From Rutidosis leptorrhynchoides (taxonomy: Eukaryota > Streptophyta > Magnoliopsida > Asterales > Asteraceae): a DNA stretch of 64,000 nucleotides. The position numbers and the translations under genes were made by a program. Under the pieces are notes generated by a model that did no database searches, had not been told where the DNA came from, and saw nothing but the letters and a program-made list of their open reading frames with translations. The stretch lies in the NCBI RefSeq assembly GCF_046630445.1, contig NC_092339.1, forward strand, positions 76,154,001 to 76,218,000, read 5' to 3'. Below are positions 23,904 to 36,523 of this stretch, piece after piece (the first letter of the stretch is position 1; each line of letters starts with the position of its first letter).

Positions 23904-24075
23904 ATTTGTACTAACAATATTCAAACTTACATATTTAGATTAGTTACTAACAATATTCAAACTTACATATTTAGATTAGTTTAAATGTATACTTACTTAT
24001 ATATGTAAGTATATGTAAATGTATACTTACTTATATATGTAAGTATATGTAAATGTATATATCAGTATATGTAAA
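23904..24075. repeat. Two short AT-rich tandem duplications
   Basis: A 35-bp unit (CTAACAATATTCAAACTTAC...) occurs twice from about 23909. It is followed by two and a half copies of a 34-bp unit (AAATGTATACTTACTTATAT...) whose TACTTAC/GTAAGTA halves are inverted repeats. Confidence 0.8.
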
Positions 24076-25123
24076 TGTATATGCATATATTTTAGTACGT
24101 ATATATGTATATATAAATATATATTTCGGGTGATAATGGATATATCCATGGATGATAAACTATCATCCATATCCGATCCACGAAATATTTAGATCATTCA
24201 TATATTCATATCCATTTACATCATTCATATTCATTATAAATGAATAGGATCGGATAGATGTCCATGAATTGAACAATTGACATCCCTACACCTTACTGCC
24301 TTACTTTCCCTTCTGACCTTTCATTCCATCTTAGCTTCTATATTCTATATATGCATAATAATATGTGATATAGCCCCTTCTTACGACATAACACACTAAA
24401 AACAACAAACAAAACTTTTTTTCAAAAAAACTTAAACTTTATAAAAAAAATCATAACAAACAAAATACATGCATAAATCATAAATTCATAATTCATAAAT
24501 ACATATAATATAATTGTTGGAGTAGATATATAGTGGTGATCAAAGTAATCTCGTCAAGATTGAGGATTAAAACGAGTGGTTGGACCAATTGAATACCAGC
24601 ATCAGGGCTATATGCCTATATCTTGACGTTGTAGGGCGAAAGTCTCTTTTTGTTATAACTATAGAATCTGAATCTTGTCCGTGAATGTTGTCTTTAGTCA
24701 TGGTCCTCACTTTAGTTGTCTCATGGTTGGTTACTTGGTTGATGCTCCTTGATGTCCTCCAAGCTAGAGCTTATGTTTTATAAAAGTGGTTTGTTGTTGT
24801 TGAAAATTTGATGCGGGAGTTTGTATGATTTAAGTTCTTCTTTACAATACAATTTTTAAAATATGATCTCATATCTATCTCTTCAGCATAACCATTCTCT
24901 AAGTGGGCAATTCATATTCATATATTAATGATATAAACATATTATATACTTTGTATATACTAATCTACAGCAGCTATAATCTACATCAGCTATTACTATT
25001 CACAGTGACAACCATATATATCCCCCACTTCGAGGATATTTCGGTAATTCAACTTTAAAAAAAAATAATAAAAAAAAACTTTCCATTAATTTTTTTTCCA
25101 AGTTTTTTCACTTGTTTTTCCTC
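24076..25123. other. AT-rich spacer, no gene seen
   Basis: Low-complexity TATATG runs near 24080-24130, then GGATATATCCATGGATGATA-like sequence. I see no coding frame above background and no element ends. Confidence 0.5.
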
Positions 25124-25385
25124 TTACTTTTTCATTCCTTTAATTTTTAAACGTTTAATTAACTGACAATTAACCGTTTTCTTAAACGTTACATTAACCG
25201 ATCAAAATTAACCCGTAGCGAAGCTAATTCTTTTACAACTTTTGTTCACTTTCTTTTCCCCTCTTCCTTTTTCATTCCTTTAATTTTAAACCGTTTAATT
25301 AACCGTCCGTTAACTATTTTTTTAAAACGATCCAACCAACCGTTAATCGACCAACATCACCCTGCAGCGATGCGCGAATTTTTTT
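25124..25385. repeat. ~125-bp direct repeat, two diverged copies
   Basis: Both copies run CTTTTTCATTCCTTTAATTT, a CGTTTAATTAACYG block, and an ACCC(G/T)(T/G)AGCGAWGC block followed by T-rich DNA. Copies start near 25127 and 25262. Confidence 0.65.
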
Positions 25386-25704
25386 AATCTTAGTTATAAC
25401 CAAATGTGTAGGATATATCTTAGATTCAGCCACAAACAAACAACTATCAAAACACATGTCTAGCACTACCACAATAAACCCAAACGAATATACAATCAAA
25501 ACCTATCAAATTAATTTAAATTATCTCATCTTCATGACACGCTTCAGTTAAAATGACCCGATGCACCAAATAAAAAAAAAAAATCATATTCCATTTAGAT
25601 TTCTTTTAATTTGCTACATTGAACACCGTAGTAGAAGATTTGACTTTATAAGTCAACGAATTAACTCCCGTGAAGTTTTATCTTAAAACCCTTTTGTTTA
25701 TCAA
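25386..25704. other. Spacer left of the nested LTR block
   Basis: AT-rich, no feature recognised. Confidence 0.45.
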
Positions 25705-26225
25705 TGTGACATTCCGCACAAATTCGTTTTGAATTTAACGGGACCTTTGTAATGTTAATATTTTCCCGACAGATTTGAGTTACCTATATTATGTGAATAC
25801 ATGAAAGTATGAAACATTTCTATGTTTATTTCACATGACTCGTATTTAGATTATAAGTGTTTTCCGATATAATTTGGTTGTATCAAACGAACACAACATT
25901 TTCATGCGTATTTACCTTGACACGTCTTAGCATTCGAATTCCCGGAACGATGGGTCTTCTGCACATATGTGTATCTCGCGTATTTTTAAAATTTTATCGC
26001 TCGATGTGTTTAGATCACGAGTTAAAACTTTTCGTATGCACCTGACATTTTATTTAATGTTTCGCTATTTTAAGCGTATCTTGTTCATAAGAACTCCATT
26101 GAAAAACCCAAACGTCCGTATTAAATTGGGCTACAACATTCACGTTTTATATTTTACAAAATTCGACCCGAGACACGAGTTACGAGACAAAAACATAGCT
26201 GGTCCAGCCCTCCCCATTAGGCCGA
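25705..26225 (+). repeat. LTR M, left part (tentative)
   Basis: Starts TGTGACATTCCGCAC, which looks like a Gypsy LTR terminus. It continues as U3-like sequence up to the terminus of LTR L at 26226. The other half would be 32302-33948. No PBS or target duplication confirms it. Confidence 0.4.
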
Positions 26226-27131
26226 TGTAATACCCCGTCAGAATCCACTAACGGTGTATTAACTCCGGTCCCACAGTTTAGCGGTTACGCCCTCTATATG
26301 AGACGTTTTCGAAAAGTATTCGCATTAAATATTAAAGCAAAGTCATTTATTAAAGAAGTGAATCTGAAAAGTAGTTGACATAAACGACTAACGTAAGTAG
26401 ACCCAAAACATAACGATAAGTAAATAGTTTCAATGCGAATATTTGTTCTTGAAGTAAGACATGACTGAAAACATGTTGGATAACATTCCAGATCTAGCAG
26501 CAAACAAGCACGACAACTCTGCAAAGCGGAAGCTATACCTCTATGGACCTGAGAGAAAAACATGCAAAACGTCAACGAAAAACGTTGAGTGGATCTACAG
26601 GTTTAGTAAGGCATTTCGTAAGTTAGGCCACAAGATTTCTGAAAACATCGTAAAATTATACATAAGCATGAGCACTTGATTATAAAGCTTTAACCCGCAG
26701 ATAGCTAGGCGCTACACGTCTTCCTTTTACCCTTTCTAAGTATACACCGATCAAGTGTACAAGTTACAACAGAATAAGCACCTCGTAGGTTGAGGCGAGG
26801 TTCGTCAAACCTAACGGTACCGTCCCTATAAGTCAAGCTTACTTAAAGTAATTAATATAATCAAGCTAAGGAATTTTTGATCTGAACTCATATGTATATC
26901 GTTTAGTTACTTGTGCCTAATATGTAAAACATTTGTAAAAAGCATGTTATCTCATCCCTGTAAAAATGTAGTAGGGAGTGTAGACTTACCTTAGCAAAAG
27001 CACTGAAATATCTTAGCAAAATGGTACTGTAGTCGAACAATCTTGACCGAATAACGCAATCTAGTCAAATAGGTCACCTTAAGTATACATATAGGTCACA
27101 CTATGTCAACCCATAGTGCTCAGACTGACTC
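26226..27131 (-). repeat. LTR L, 3' portion (split by solo LTR I)
   Basis: Minus-strand Gypsy LTR ending (on plus) at TGTAATACCCCGTCAG. It contains the shared blocks: the ACATGC/GTCAAC block near 26555-26585, CCACAAGATTTC at 26629-26640, and a CGTCAAACC block near 26795. It is interrupted at 27131 by LTR I and resumes at 30381. Confidence 0.75.
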
Positions 27132-30100
27132 TGTCATGACCCTACTTTTCCCGTTATCTCTTACCGTTTATTATCTAACGTCCGTTAAATGGACATTCGT
27201 GCCACGTCATTTCTATGACTTGCATTATTATTTTAGTAATAATATATTAATTATATGTGTTGTATGAATATTTGTATTCGTATTTAAAAACGTGCGTTTC
27301 TACGTGTCGTGGATTCCTACCCGGCGAATCATTTCGGTTTTCAAATCAACGGTCAGACTTTTGAGATTTTTAAATCTAAATTATTTTAAATATGATATTT
27401 TTATGTCATATGTATATATATAGTGTTTATATATTTTATTTGTCACGTGTGCGTTATCTCTCCAAATATTTAATCGCGTAGCGGTGTTTTCGCGTTTCAG
27501 TTCGGGCTTTCGGGCTTTTGGGCCACAAGCTTTCATTCATTGGGTCAAAGTGGGCCATGAGGGACCCACCCTCTCATGTGGATTGGCCAAAATCCCCTAG
27601 GAGGGGGGATATGTGTCATTTTTGAAAAACTTGTGATTATTGGAACAAAATCACATCTTAATTCATTTCTAACCCTAGCAACTCCCCTCCCTCCCATCTC
27701 CTCTCACCTTGAACAAATTATACAGCCCCATCATCATCATTTTCAGTTTTCTTCATCAACATATCAATTGTTCATCATCTTTAAAGATCAGTTGCATATA
27801 CGGGTTCTCCATCTCGCGATCTTCAACATCCTTCTTCTTGATTTTTGATTGGGGTATAAACCCTAACCATGACATTTTCATTTTCATTCATTTTTTTTGT
27901 TTTTGATGTTTAATATGATAGTATAGTGCTTGTATGTTGTTGTATTATTGATTGTATGCATAGAATCGCTCGTTATTACATGTTTTCGGTTTGATTGATT
28001 GTGGACAGCAGACTAATCGACCATTTCAGTAAAATTAACTGATTTTTTTTGTTAAATTAAAGTGTCTAGATGTGTTCCTCTCATCAAGACATTGATTTTA
28101 GACTCCGAATTCATGTTATTTCGATTCCCGGAACTTAAGTTATGATTAAAATGGTATTTTCTTGAAATCAAAATATAAAAATGAATTGTTTCAAGTTTGG
28201 TCCGACTTTGTGACCATTTTTGGAGTCTCTAGAGTGTACTAGTATGTTAGGATTGATAATTAGATGAACATTCATGTTCGGGTCATCGAAATCCGAGCCA
28301 CGGATCACCCGTCATGGCTAAAACATGTTTTTGAACGGATTAAAGCTCCAAGTTGAATGGTGGCTGTTGGTCACGACTTGGTGGCCGTTCTTGGGGTGTT
28401 ATTGAGTACACTAATGTTTCGGGTGGGTTGGTTAGGCGAAGATATATATAAGACTCGCCAAAAATCGATTCCCGGGGCTCAAATTATGACCCGATGAACT
28501 TTTAATTAAAACTTATGGTTATGAAATAAGACTTATGACATAAATAATGATTTTCATTATTAATAAATTACTTATGATATAAAAGTAATTATTTTAATTT
28601 AAGACCTATGATATATATATTTATTATATCATTTATTAATTATATTATGATTAATTAGACATTTAATTAAACTTATGATTAATAATACTTTTATTATTAA
28701 TGAGAAATACTTATGGTAAGTATTAAAATTATGTTATGAGATTATTATAATAAGACTTATAATAAGGATTAATTAATTATTTAATTATTATAAGGCTTAG
28801 TTATTATTTAATTATAATTTAATTATTAAATACTTATGATTTAATAATTTTAATTAGAAACTTATGATATGATTAATAATTCATTATTAATTAATAATAC
28901 TTATGATATGATTAAAATTTATTATTAATTAATAATACTTATATTATGATTAATATTTAATTAATTAATTAAATACTTATGTTATATTAATTATATCATT
29001 TAAACTTATGTTAACTTTAATAATTCATTTTAATTTAATTAAACTTATGTTATGACATAATTATACATATATGACTTTAAATAATATTATAACTTATATT
29101 ATTAATATAATTTATACTTTAAAATTCAATGTTGACTATGTTTGACCAAGGTTGGCTTTTGAGTTGACTTTCGGTTGACTTTGACTTTCAGTTGACTTTT
29201 GTTGACTTTCTAATTAAGGAAACTTTCCTAACTTATAAACTTTCCAAAAATAGCAACTTTCTAAATATGAAAACTTTCCAAAAATTAGAAACTTTCCTAA
29301 AATAGAAACTTTCTAAAAATAGAAAGTACATGTCCTTACGCTGTTCTGATCAATCTGAAGCATGTTGAGTGTTGTTCTATGTCTACTTGCAACAAGTACT
29401 ATAGCTATCATACTAAGACTTGACCTAAGTTAGTTACTTATATCGACCTGCTTTATTTATAGGCCGACGTTGTGATCATTCTTGATCACTTTACTTCGTT
29501 TGATGTTCGCTTTTTGTGTGGTTACTTCATTTGCTTTAAGGTGAGTTATAGTCCCATTTTTCTATTTTATATCCTTTGGGATGAGAATACATGCATTTTA
29601 ATTTTTTTTTTATATTGGACACAAGTGGAAGTTGGTTTAAGTTATTCATTGTGAGTTGAACGAAAATATTCCCTAGTCTGGTAACTGTAATCACTGGTTT
29701 CTACTGGTGAACGTGAATCCTATGGATAGATCTATCGGGTTTGACAACCCCATTTCATGCTAGTCGCGCTAGCAATTTTTGAAGACGGAATGTATTAGTA
29801 CTTCGTATTTATTTGAAGATACACATGTTCAGTGTATATTGTGTTTGGTAAGGGTGGAATTGGTTAAGTGGTTACCAGGTGGCTCACGGGTTAATGGAAT
29901 AATGTTTTATATGTTTTCGAGCATATAATTTTTGTGGTCCAAAATAAGGCTTTATGTTTTCAAACATAAATTTTTACGGTTTAAATTAAATATTGTTTGC
30001 AATATTAAACCTATAATTCACTCAACATTTTTGTTGACAGTTACTCGCATGTTTTATTCTCAGGTTCATGATTGATTGTTTTCGCTGTGCTTAGAGAGTC

Positions 30101-30375
30101 TGCATATTTATGATGGCAGCTTTTGTTAAACATTAACTTGCATTCTATTTTGATACATTAATTTGTGGGTGTTTGTTGACCTTGTTTTGGTCAACTTTTG
30201 ATTAAGTATTTATGTATGGTTTTTCTAAACTTACATATTTTGGTAGGTTTTCTTTATAGGAAATTATTTTTAAATAAAGAATGCAAGGTTATTTATCAAA
30301 TTCATATCGAGTTATGATCAAGCTGTGGAACCAAGATAATGATGGTCGTCAAGTGTACCTTGACGGGTCGTTAAA
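27132..30375 (+). repeat. Solo LTR I (3244 bp, GACTC target duplication)
   Basis: Plus-strand Gypsy LTR from TGTCATGACCCTAC to GGGTCGTTAAA, the last base pair being AA rather than CA. It is flanked by GACTC at 27127-27131 and 30376-30380. No internal region or partner is present, so it is a solo LTR left by LTR-LTR recombination. Visible inside: a C-rich R/leader (about 27670-27760), extremely AT-rich sequence (28500-29100), a TTGAC cluster (29130-29210), and the shared blocks TGAGAATACATGCA (about 29582), GGGTTTGACAACCCC (about 29738) and a TTGACAG...CTCAGG block (about 30033-30065). Confidence 0.87.
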
Positions 30376-30380
30376 GACTC

Positions 30381-32301
30381 AATATGCAATTAAAAGTCAA
30401 CTAGTCCAAGCAAGTCAACAAAAGTCAACCAAAGTCAACTCAAAAGTAAACTCGGTCAAAGTGGTCAACTAAAGTCAAACATCTCAGTAGGTCATGCAAA
30501 CATGGTCAACATGTCACACCTAAGTCAAACAACATGTTATAGCTCGTAGTTTAGTAATTTGCACATTCGTAGTTTATCGCATGTCCTTAAAATACGCGCA
30601 TCATAGAAAAACACGAGTATAACTCTTAGCACATAAATCATAAAAACATGGAAAACTCCATATCACAACTAGACTCAAAATTGATTCCAAAATGTCTAAC
30701 CCGACCCTCATATGATGTCTACAAGTCAGATATCAGAGAAGGTCTAGTTACGGTTTACCAAATCAGTTTTTGCTCGCGAGTCAGTTTTGAAACATTTCTC
30801 ATAAAATATTGAAAATAGATTTTGATGAACGGCCAATTGGAGATAACTCAAAACATACCAGAGTTTAAGTGATAAAATAATCAAAGACATCCTTTTAGCC
30901 AATTTGTACAGATTATCCAATCTTTTTACAGACCCTCCAGTTTTAGTCAACAAACAGGCACACCATTTGGTCAAGCTTATAGCTCAAGGCAAAACACGTT
31001 TTCAGAAGTTAGCATACAAATGAAATACATCAAGGAATATATAAAATAACATATTCTAGAAGATCAAAGCCTCAATCAATTTCTAGTTCACACAAGGTAA
31101 TTTCTTTCACATTCGAAAACAGTTTCAGCTCTCTTTAAAACATGAATCTTCGTTTTGACATACCGAGAGCATTACAAAAGATTTTGACGCGAATCTTAAG
31201 TCTAACATGCATGATTTTTCACAAAGATTCCAATGGTATACAATTCATTAGCTAAATCCTAAAGCACACAACTCATAAAATTCGTATGTCATGTAAACCC
31301 TAGCGAAAATTTCGATTACACATAACTTGAGCATACGGTAACGAAATAAAGCGAAATCAAAGTCCAAATTCAATAGTTTTTCGATAAATTTTCATCTAAA
31401 TACATTAAAAGATCAGTCCACAAGTCAATTTTATCAGATTTGCAAGATTCAAATTCGTTTTTCATGCAAACAACATCAATCGAGCAATTAAACGATAAAC
31501 GATAACTCTATACATCAACAGATGAGCACTAGACTTGATTACACTATGTAATTGACAAAAAAAACTGATTTAGAACAATTAGGGTTTGCAAATATACCTT
31601 AGAATATCAAATTGCTAGTACGTACTCGTAGAGAACGATGCAAGGAACAACGTTCGTGCACGGGGTATCTTCTAATTTTGAGTTTTGATGGCTATGGTGG
31701 GGTGGTGATGGCTGACGGCTTCCAAGGGGGGAGGGAGAGAGCAAAATCGAATAGCAGGAGAGAATTATGAGGGTTTGTGGTCTAATTTTCTATTTATAGT
31801 CTAGATTAGGCCCTAATTAAAATAGCTAGTGACCCAATAAACCAAACTAGAGTCCATTAAGGCGGTTTGGGTGAAGGTTCGGCCGAATAACCCTTTAAAG
31901 GGTGTCCTGGGCTCGGTTTTGCTTAAATACTCGTACGCGCGTGGTCCGTTTCGAGTGCCATTAAACGTACTGGGTCTCCAGAACGTTAACTAATCTTTGA
32001 AACGTAATCACTGGATTTAATTCATTAAATAAATAATAAATTAAATAAGTTCGTCAATAATTAATAAAAATAATTATTTTGTCATTTTTCTGAGTTCCGT
32101 AAACTGAAAAGCTTTCTAGGAGATTAACTTAATCATAACATCTTCTAGTTATTTCGCTATCCGAAACAAGTTCATAATTTAATATAACATATTAATTCAA
32201 GTAATCCAATAGGATCAAGTATGCATTTAATTCTGTTATAATCAATGTTAAATATTTAACGGATAATTAAAGATAGTAATGGAAAAAGTCGGGTTGTTAC
32301 A
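30381..32301 (-). repeat. LTR L, 5' portion
   Basis: Continues LTR L to its 5' terminus, minus-strand TGTAACAACCCGACTTTTTC at 32301. A TATA box (TATAAATA, minus) lies at 31791-31798, followed by a C-rich leader. Nine GTCAA cores lie at 30395-30530. Joined length is about 2.83 kb. Flanking pentamers are GCCGA and GCCAT, so the target duplication is at best degenerate. No PBS or PPT adjoins either end, which suggests a solo LTR. Confidence 0.7.
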
Positions 32302-33948
32302 GCCATCCTCTTTACTCCCCCATACACAACCTACTTTTTGACACCTAAAACTTCCATTTTTGGTTCATTTCATTATTAAGAACACAGACACATACATAAA
32401 TACTCTCTAACTCAAGAACAAAAAAAAACCCTCTCATATTCATCATAAAAATCCGCATCCACCATTATCATCATCTTCATCCATTTAATTTCTTGTTTTC
32501 GAGAAGAAAATACTAGCATCTTTCTCTACTTACATTTCTCAAGAGGAGCTTCAAACCCATTTGATTTTCTTTCATCTAGAGTTGTAAGTATTTTTTAAAC
32601 ATAACATTTTTCATCTCCCATAAGTTTGTGTTCATCATTGTATACTTGTAAACATGTTAGATTATGCAAAGGCTTGTTGCATGTTGTTCGCTGAATTTTC
32701 CAGGATGGAAATTCGATTTCAAAAAGTCACAATCACTTGAATTTTACATTTCTAACTTTAAATCTTTTTACCACGAGTTAGTTTGGTTTAATAACTTTCT
32801 TTTCATATAAGATTCATGTATAGATGATGAGTATAAGTACATCATCTTGTTGAAACAAAATTTGGTGTTCTGATGTCCAGATTCTTCGGGATCTGAGACA
32901 TGAAAGCTTGTTTAATGTTTTTGTAGATACATTCAGCCATTATAGGCTTCTGATTTAGGTAGTATACTCAATGACCTAAAATCTCCAAATTAAATTACCT
33001 TGATCAATGAAGGAAGGTGATATATATACCCAAATGAAAATGGTGATCATTATTGATGTTGTTGAAATCAGAATCCGATTTCTTGATTTGTACATTACGT
33101 GTTTTAGTAGCCATAAAGATATCATTTGTATGATTTAAAAGTTTCTTAGTGTCATTTTATATGTAGGACAACTATGGTACAAGCATAATCCCCACATTTT
33201 GTGTTTAAGCATTTTTCACAAAAATGTTTTGGTCAAAGTGTCGATTTTTGTTGTGTTGGAACATTTAGTGTTTCGACGCCAATTAAATTGACTTCCAAGC
33301 TTAATGTGAGATAAGTGTTCAAATGACTTTTAAAGTCAACAAAATTATATTACTATCAGAGTTGGACATATCCCATAAAGACATGAGAAAAGTGACATAC
33401 ACTCTCCAGAAAGTCGATCTTTATGTTTTGTTACTTTTCAATTTCTAAACTATAGCTATACAGACTTTGCATTCTAAAATTATTAGTTAACACTTGAGAT
33501 CATATATGTTGGTTATGATTAATTACCAGATGTTAGGCAAATTTTGGCTTTGTGAATGTTTGATTTAAGTTAGTCGTTTGGTTTTTACGCACCGAGCAAG
33601 TTGAGTTGACCGAACGCCACACAATCTGACCACTACAGAAAGGTTCACACTTTTTGAGTGACTTAAACATTGAACTAATATACGTCGGAAAGCCAACTCA
33701 GTAAGCTACATCATGGTATTCGAATGATTTTCTAACTCTTAATATTTTGTGAGATATGACTAAAATAAAACTGAGTTCCAAATCAGTCCACTTTTGAACA
33801 TTGACAATCTACTACGTGTTTACAAGTATCACTTGAACATGATTACAAGCATAGCGATGACACGTTTAAGACCTGAATTTATGCTTAAATTATCGTATAA
33901 ACTTTAACTATCCCATTTACCTTAGGACGCACATGGGATATTCCTATC
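32302..33948 (+). repeat. LTR M, right part (tentative)
   Basis: Plus-strand sequence with a TATA-like CATAAATAC (about 32394), a CT-rich leader and a GT donor-like GTTGTAAGTATTT (about 32580). This resembles the R/leader of other Gypsy LTRs here. It is cut by LTR K at 33949. No protein-coding potential is seen. Confidence 0.4.
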
Positions 33949-35729
33949 TGAAATGACCCGACAAAAACGTCATTGACGGCGTCGTTAACTTAGGTCCCGT
34001 TACGTGGTCATAGTCTCTAAATGAGACGCGTTTGACCAAAATTATGTCGCATTCATTTGAAACGTACACGACTTATAAAGTTTAGTTTACCCAACGGTTC
34101 GGCAACAAGTTTAAGTTTATAAAAGTATAAAGTATTATTGAATTTAAGTTGAAAATCACAGTTGCTATAAATAGCGTACGTAGTTATGCTTTAAGTTTAA
34201 ATCCAAAGATGCTATTCCTAGCATATGCATGCATGGTTGACCCCAAGCAAGTAATCAAAGTGTGCGGAAGCATGTATCAAGTAGCCAATCAAGAACTTGA
34301 GAAACATATAGAAAACTGTCAACGAAAAACGTTGGTAAAATCATATGTGTATTTGTAAACGTTGTTTTTAAACCACAAGATTTTGTATTTCCATAAAGTT
34401 GATTATCCAAATCATTTACATTCCAAAAGTTGTTGTTATTCGCGAGTACCCAATTATCAAGACTTAACTGTACACGAACCCCATAAACATAGTGTTAGAA
34501 CCTACACTTATCCTCGAAAATACATTTCATCCGCCAACGGTCGCACCGTCCGAATGAGGGTTTGTCAAACCCGTATGGCCACACAACGTAAGTTCTCGCT
34601 TACACCCTGCAAGTGTAACTAATGATAATCGAATTGAGGCTTTTTGTTCTAACTCTCACGTGGAATGTCTGTTTTCGTACTTGTGTTCAAAGCATAAAAG
34701 TAAGTAGTATAAAATGCATATGTTTCTCATCCCATTATTTAAAAGAGTAAAAGTTATTGAAAATATGGGACTATGATCTCACCGTTGTCGCACGCTAAAG
34801 TATTTGAAATTAAACGTTGTGCACATGAAAGTTGCTTAGCCTTGACCTAAACAATTAAGTTATATCAATTAACGGTTACGACACAGGGTCGGGCGAAATG
34901 TGTTCAATTAGTCCTATGGCTCGTTACGACTCAATTATATATAGCATGTGAATCACGTTGTCAAGTTTCATGCAAGATATAAGTATAAAAGCATGCTAGA
35001 ATGATCGCATAAGCATTTGGTTAAGTTTGACTAAAAGTCAAACTTGGTCAAAGTCAACGAAAAAGTCAACGTTTTCGGGTCGGGTCTCGAACAATTTTTC
35101 TAAGTTACATAATCATATATGAGCATGTTAGAATAAGTTACATGTTAATCGGAGGTGCGTAGCATAATTAGAATTAAACGAAAAACGACAATTTTGGACA
35201 TCCCATACTGTTACGCCCGCAATGTCCTGGGTTACGGCCGCAATGGCCTGGGTTATGGCCGCAATGGCCTGGGTTACGGCCGCAATGGCTTGGATTATGG
35301 CCGCAACTTGGGTCCTCCAGGTGCTGAAATGCTGAATTTTTCTAAGTGTCGAGCCAAACTTCATACCAACACAAATAATGAACCGTAAATATTCAAAACA
35401 CATATCATACATCGTTGGAAAGGTAATTTAACGAGGAATACAACTAAACACATATCATCAATAAAATCCATCATTAACAACAACAAAATCTTCATCGAAT
35501 GATCATTATTTAACGTTTCAAGCTCACAAATGCAATTGGTGATTCGGGAACTTAACCCACACATATAATACGCCGTTTCGTAGGTAATTACGCATACAAC
35601 ACAACCAAACATTTACCAACAATGCTCATTATCGTTTAAGACCACGAATGTTCATTTCAAAACCTATCAAACTCTAACCAAGAATCACAAAATCAATAAT
35701 CATGTTAATGTAAGGTTTTCATGTCATCC
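33949..35729 (-). repeat. LTR K, 3' part, truncated by element G
   Basis: On plus it starts TGAAATGACCCGACAAAAAC, as in element F's LTR terminus (TGAAATGTCCCG). Shared blocks follow: the GTCAACGAAAAACGTTGGT block at about 34318, CCACAAGATTT at 34373, GGTTTGTCAAACCC at about 34558, and TGCATATGTTTCTCATCCCA at about 34720. GTCAA cores lie at 35035-35070. It stops where element G's LTR begins at 35730. Confidence 0.7.
35210..35312. repeat. 21-bp GC-rich tandem array in LTR K
   Basis: About five copies of GTTACGGCCGCAATGGCCTGG with few substitutions. It is GC-rich within AT-rich DNA. It creates short artefactual Ala/Gly-repeat frames on both strands. Confidence 0.9.
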
Positions 35730-36523
35730 TGTAAGACCCAAATTATTATTGTACAGCAGTGTAAATACGATACCTAGAGTGTGGGTATCACTGAGTATTT
35801 AAACAGAATTCAGAAGCCGTCCAGACAATGGTGCGCGCCGCGCACACTTAAGGGTGCGCATGGCGCGCTACTCCTGGGCACAGTTTTCTGTTTTTAATTC
35901 ATTTTAAATGGAGGGTAGTTTGGACTTTTCACTTGGAGCTGAGTTTATGACCACTAGAGGACTGCTTGGGCTCATTACTTTACATTCACCAACCACATCA
36001 TCTTCTTCATAAAGTAGAGAGAAAGTAGAGAGAGAAAGTAGATCTTGAAGCTTTTCAAGTGGGTTTTCGCTAGATCGGGTTCAAAGCTTGTATGTGCTCT
36101 ACTCCTAACATCTCTTTTAGTGTGTGGTAAGTCTTAAACTCGTTTTAGAGTTAATTTTATGTTTAGTGTCTTAAAATGAGACTTAATTGGTGTTAAACCC
36201 AAGTTAGTGCAAGTTTGGGGGTTTGTGGTTTGGGTTAAAGTGTAAGAGCTAAATTTAATTTTGAAAATTGGTGTTTATGAGTCTTAATTGGTTAGTTTCA
36301 CTAGCACACTTAGATAGTAAGTGGGTAGGAGTTATGTGGGTTTGTGGATGACACCAAAATGGGTGTGTTAACCTTGAAAATGGGTCAAAGGAGTTTTGGG
36401 TAACCTAATTTGTCTAGTGAGTATGAAAATGCACTAAACTTGTGTGAAAAAGTGTATTAAGACCATAATTGAATTAATGTTAGGGGTTTTGGCGTAAACC
36501 CGACCAAGTGTTAGAGTTAATGG
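35730..36523 (+). repeat. Element G 5' LTR, left part
   Basis: Starts TGTAAGACCCAAATTATT. It contains the 15-bp palindrome-like GTGCGCGCCGCGCAC at 35831-35845 and a C-rich leader with repeated AAGTAGAGAGA. It is interrupted by element F at 36524; it resumes at 47351 and ends at 48514. Confidence 0.82.

Noticed and set aside
26226-32301. Exact target duplication for LTR L
   Set aside because: Flanking pentamers GCCGA and GCCAT match at only three positions, so I do not claim a duplication.
35128-35412. Ala/Gln and Gly/Tyr repeat ORFs on both strands
   Set aside because: Artefact of the 21-bp tandem array in LTR K.
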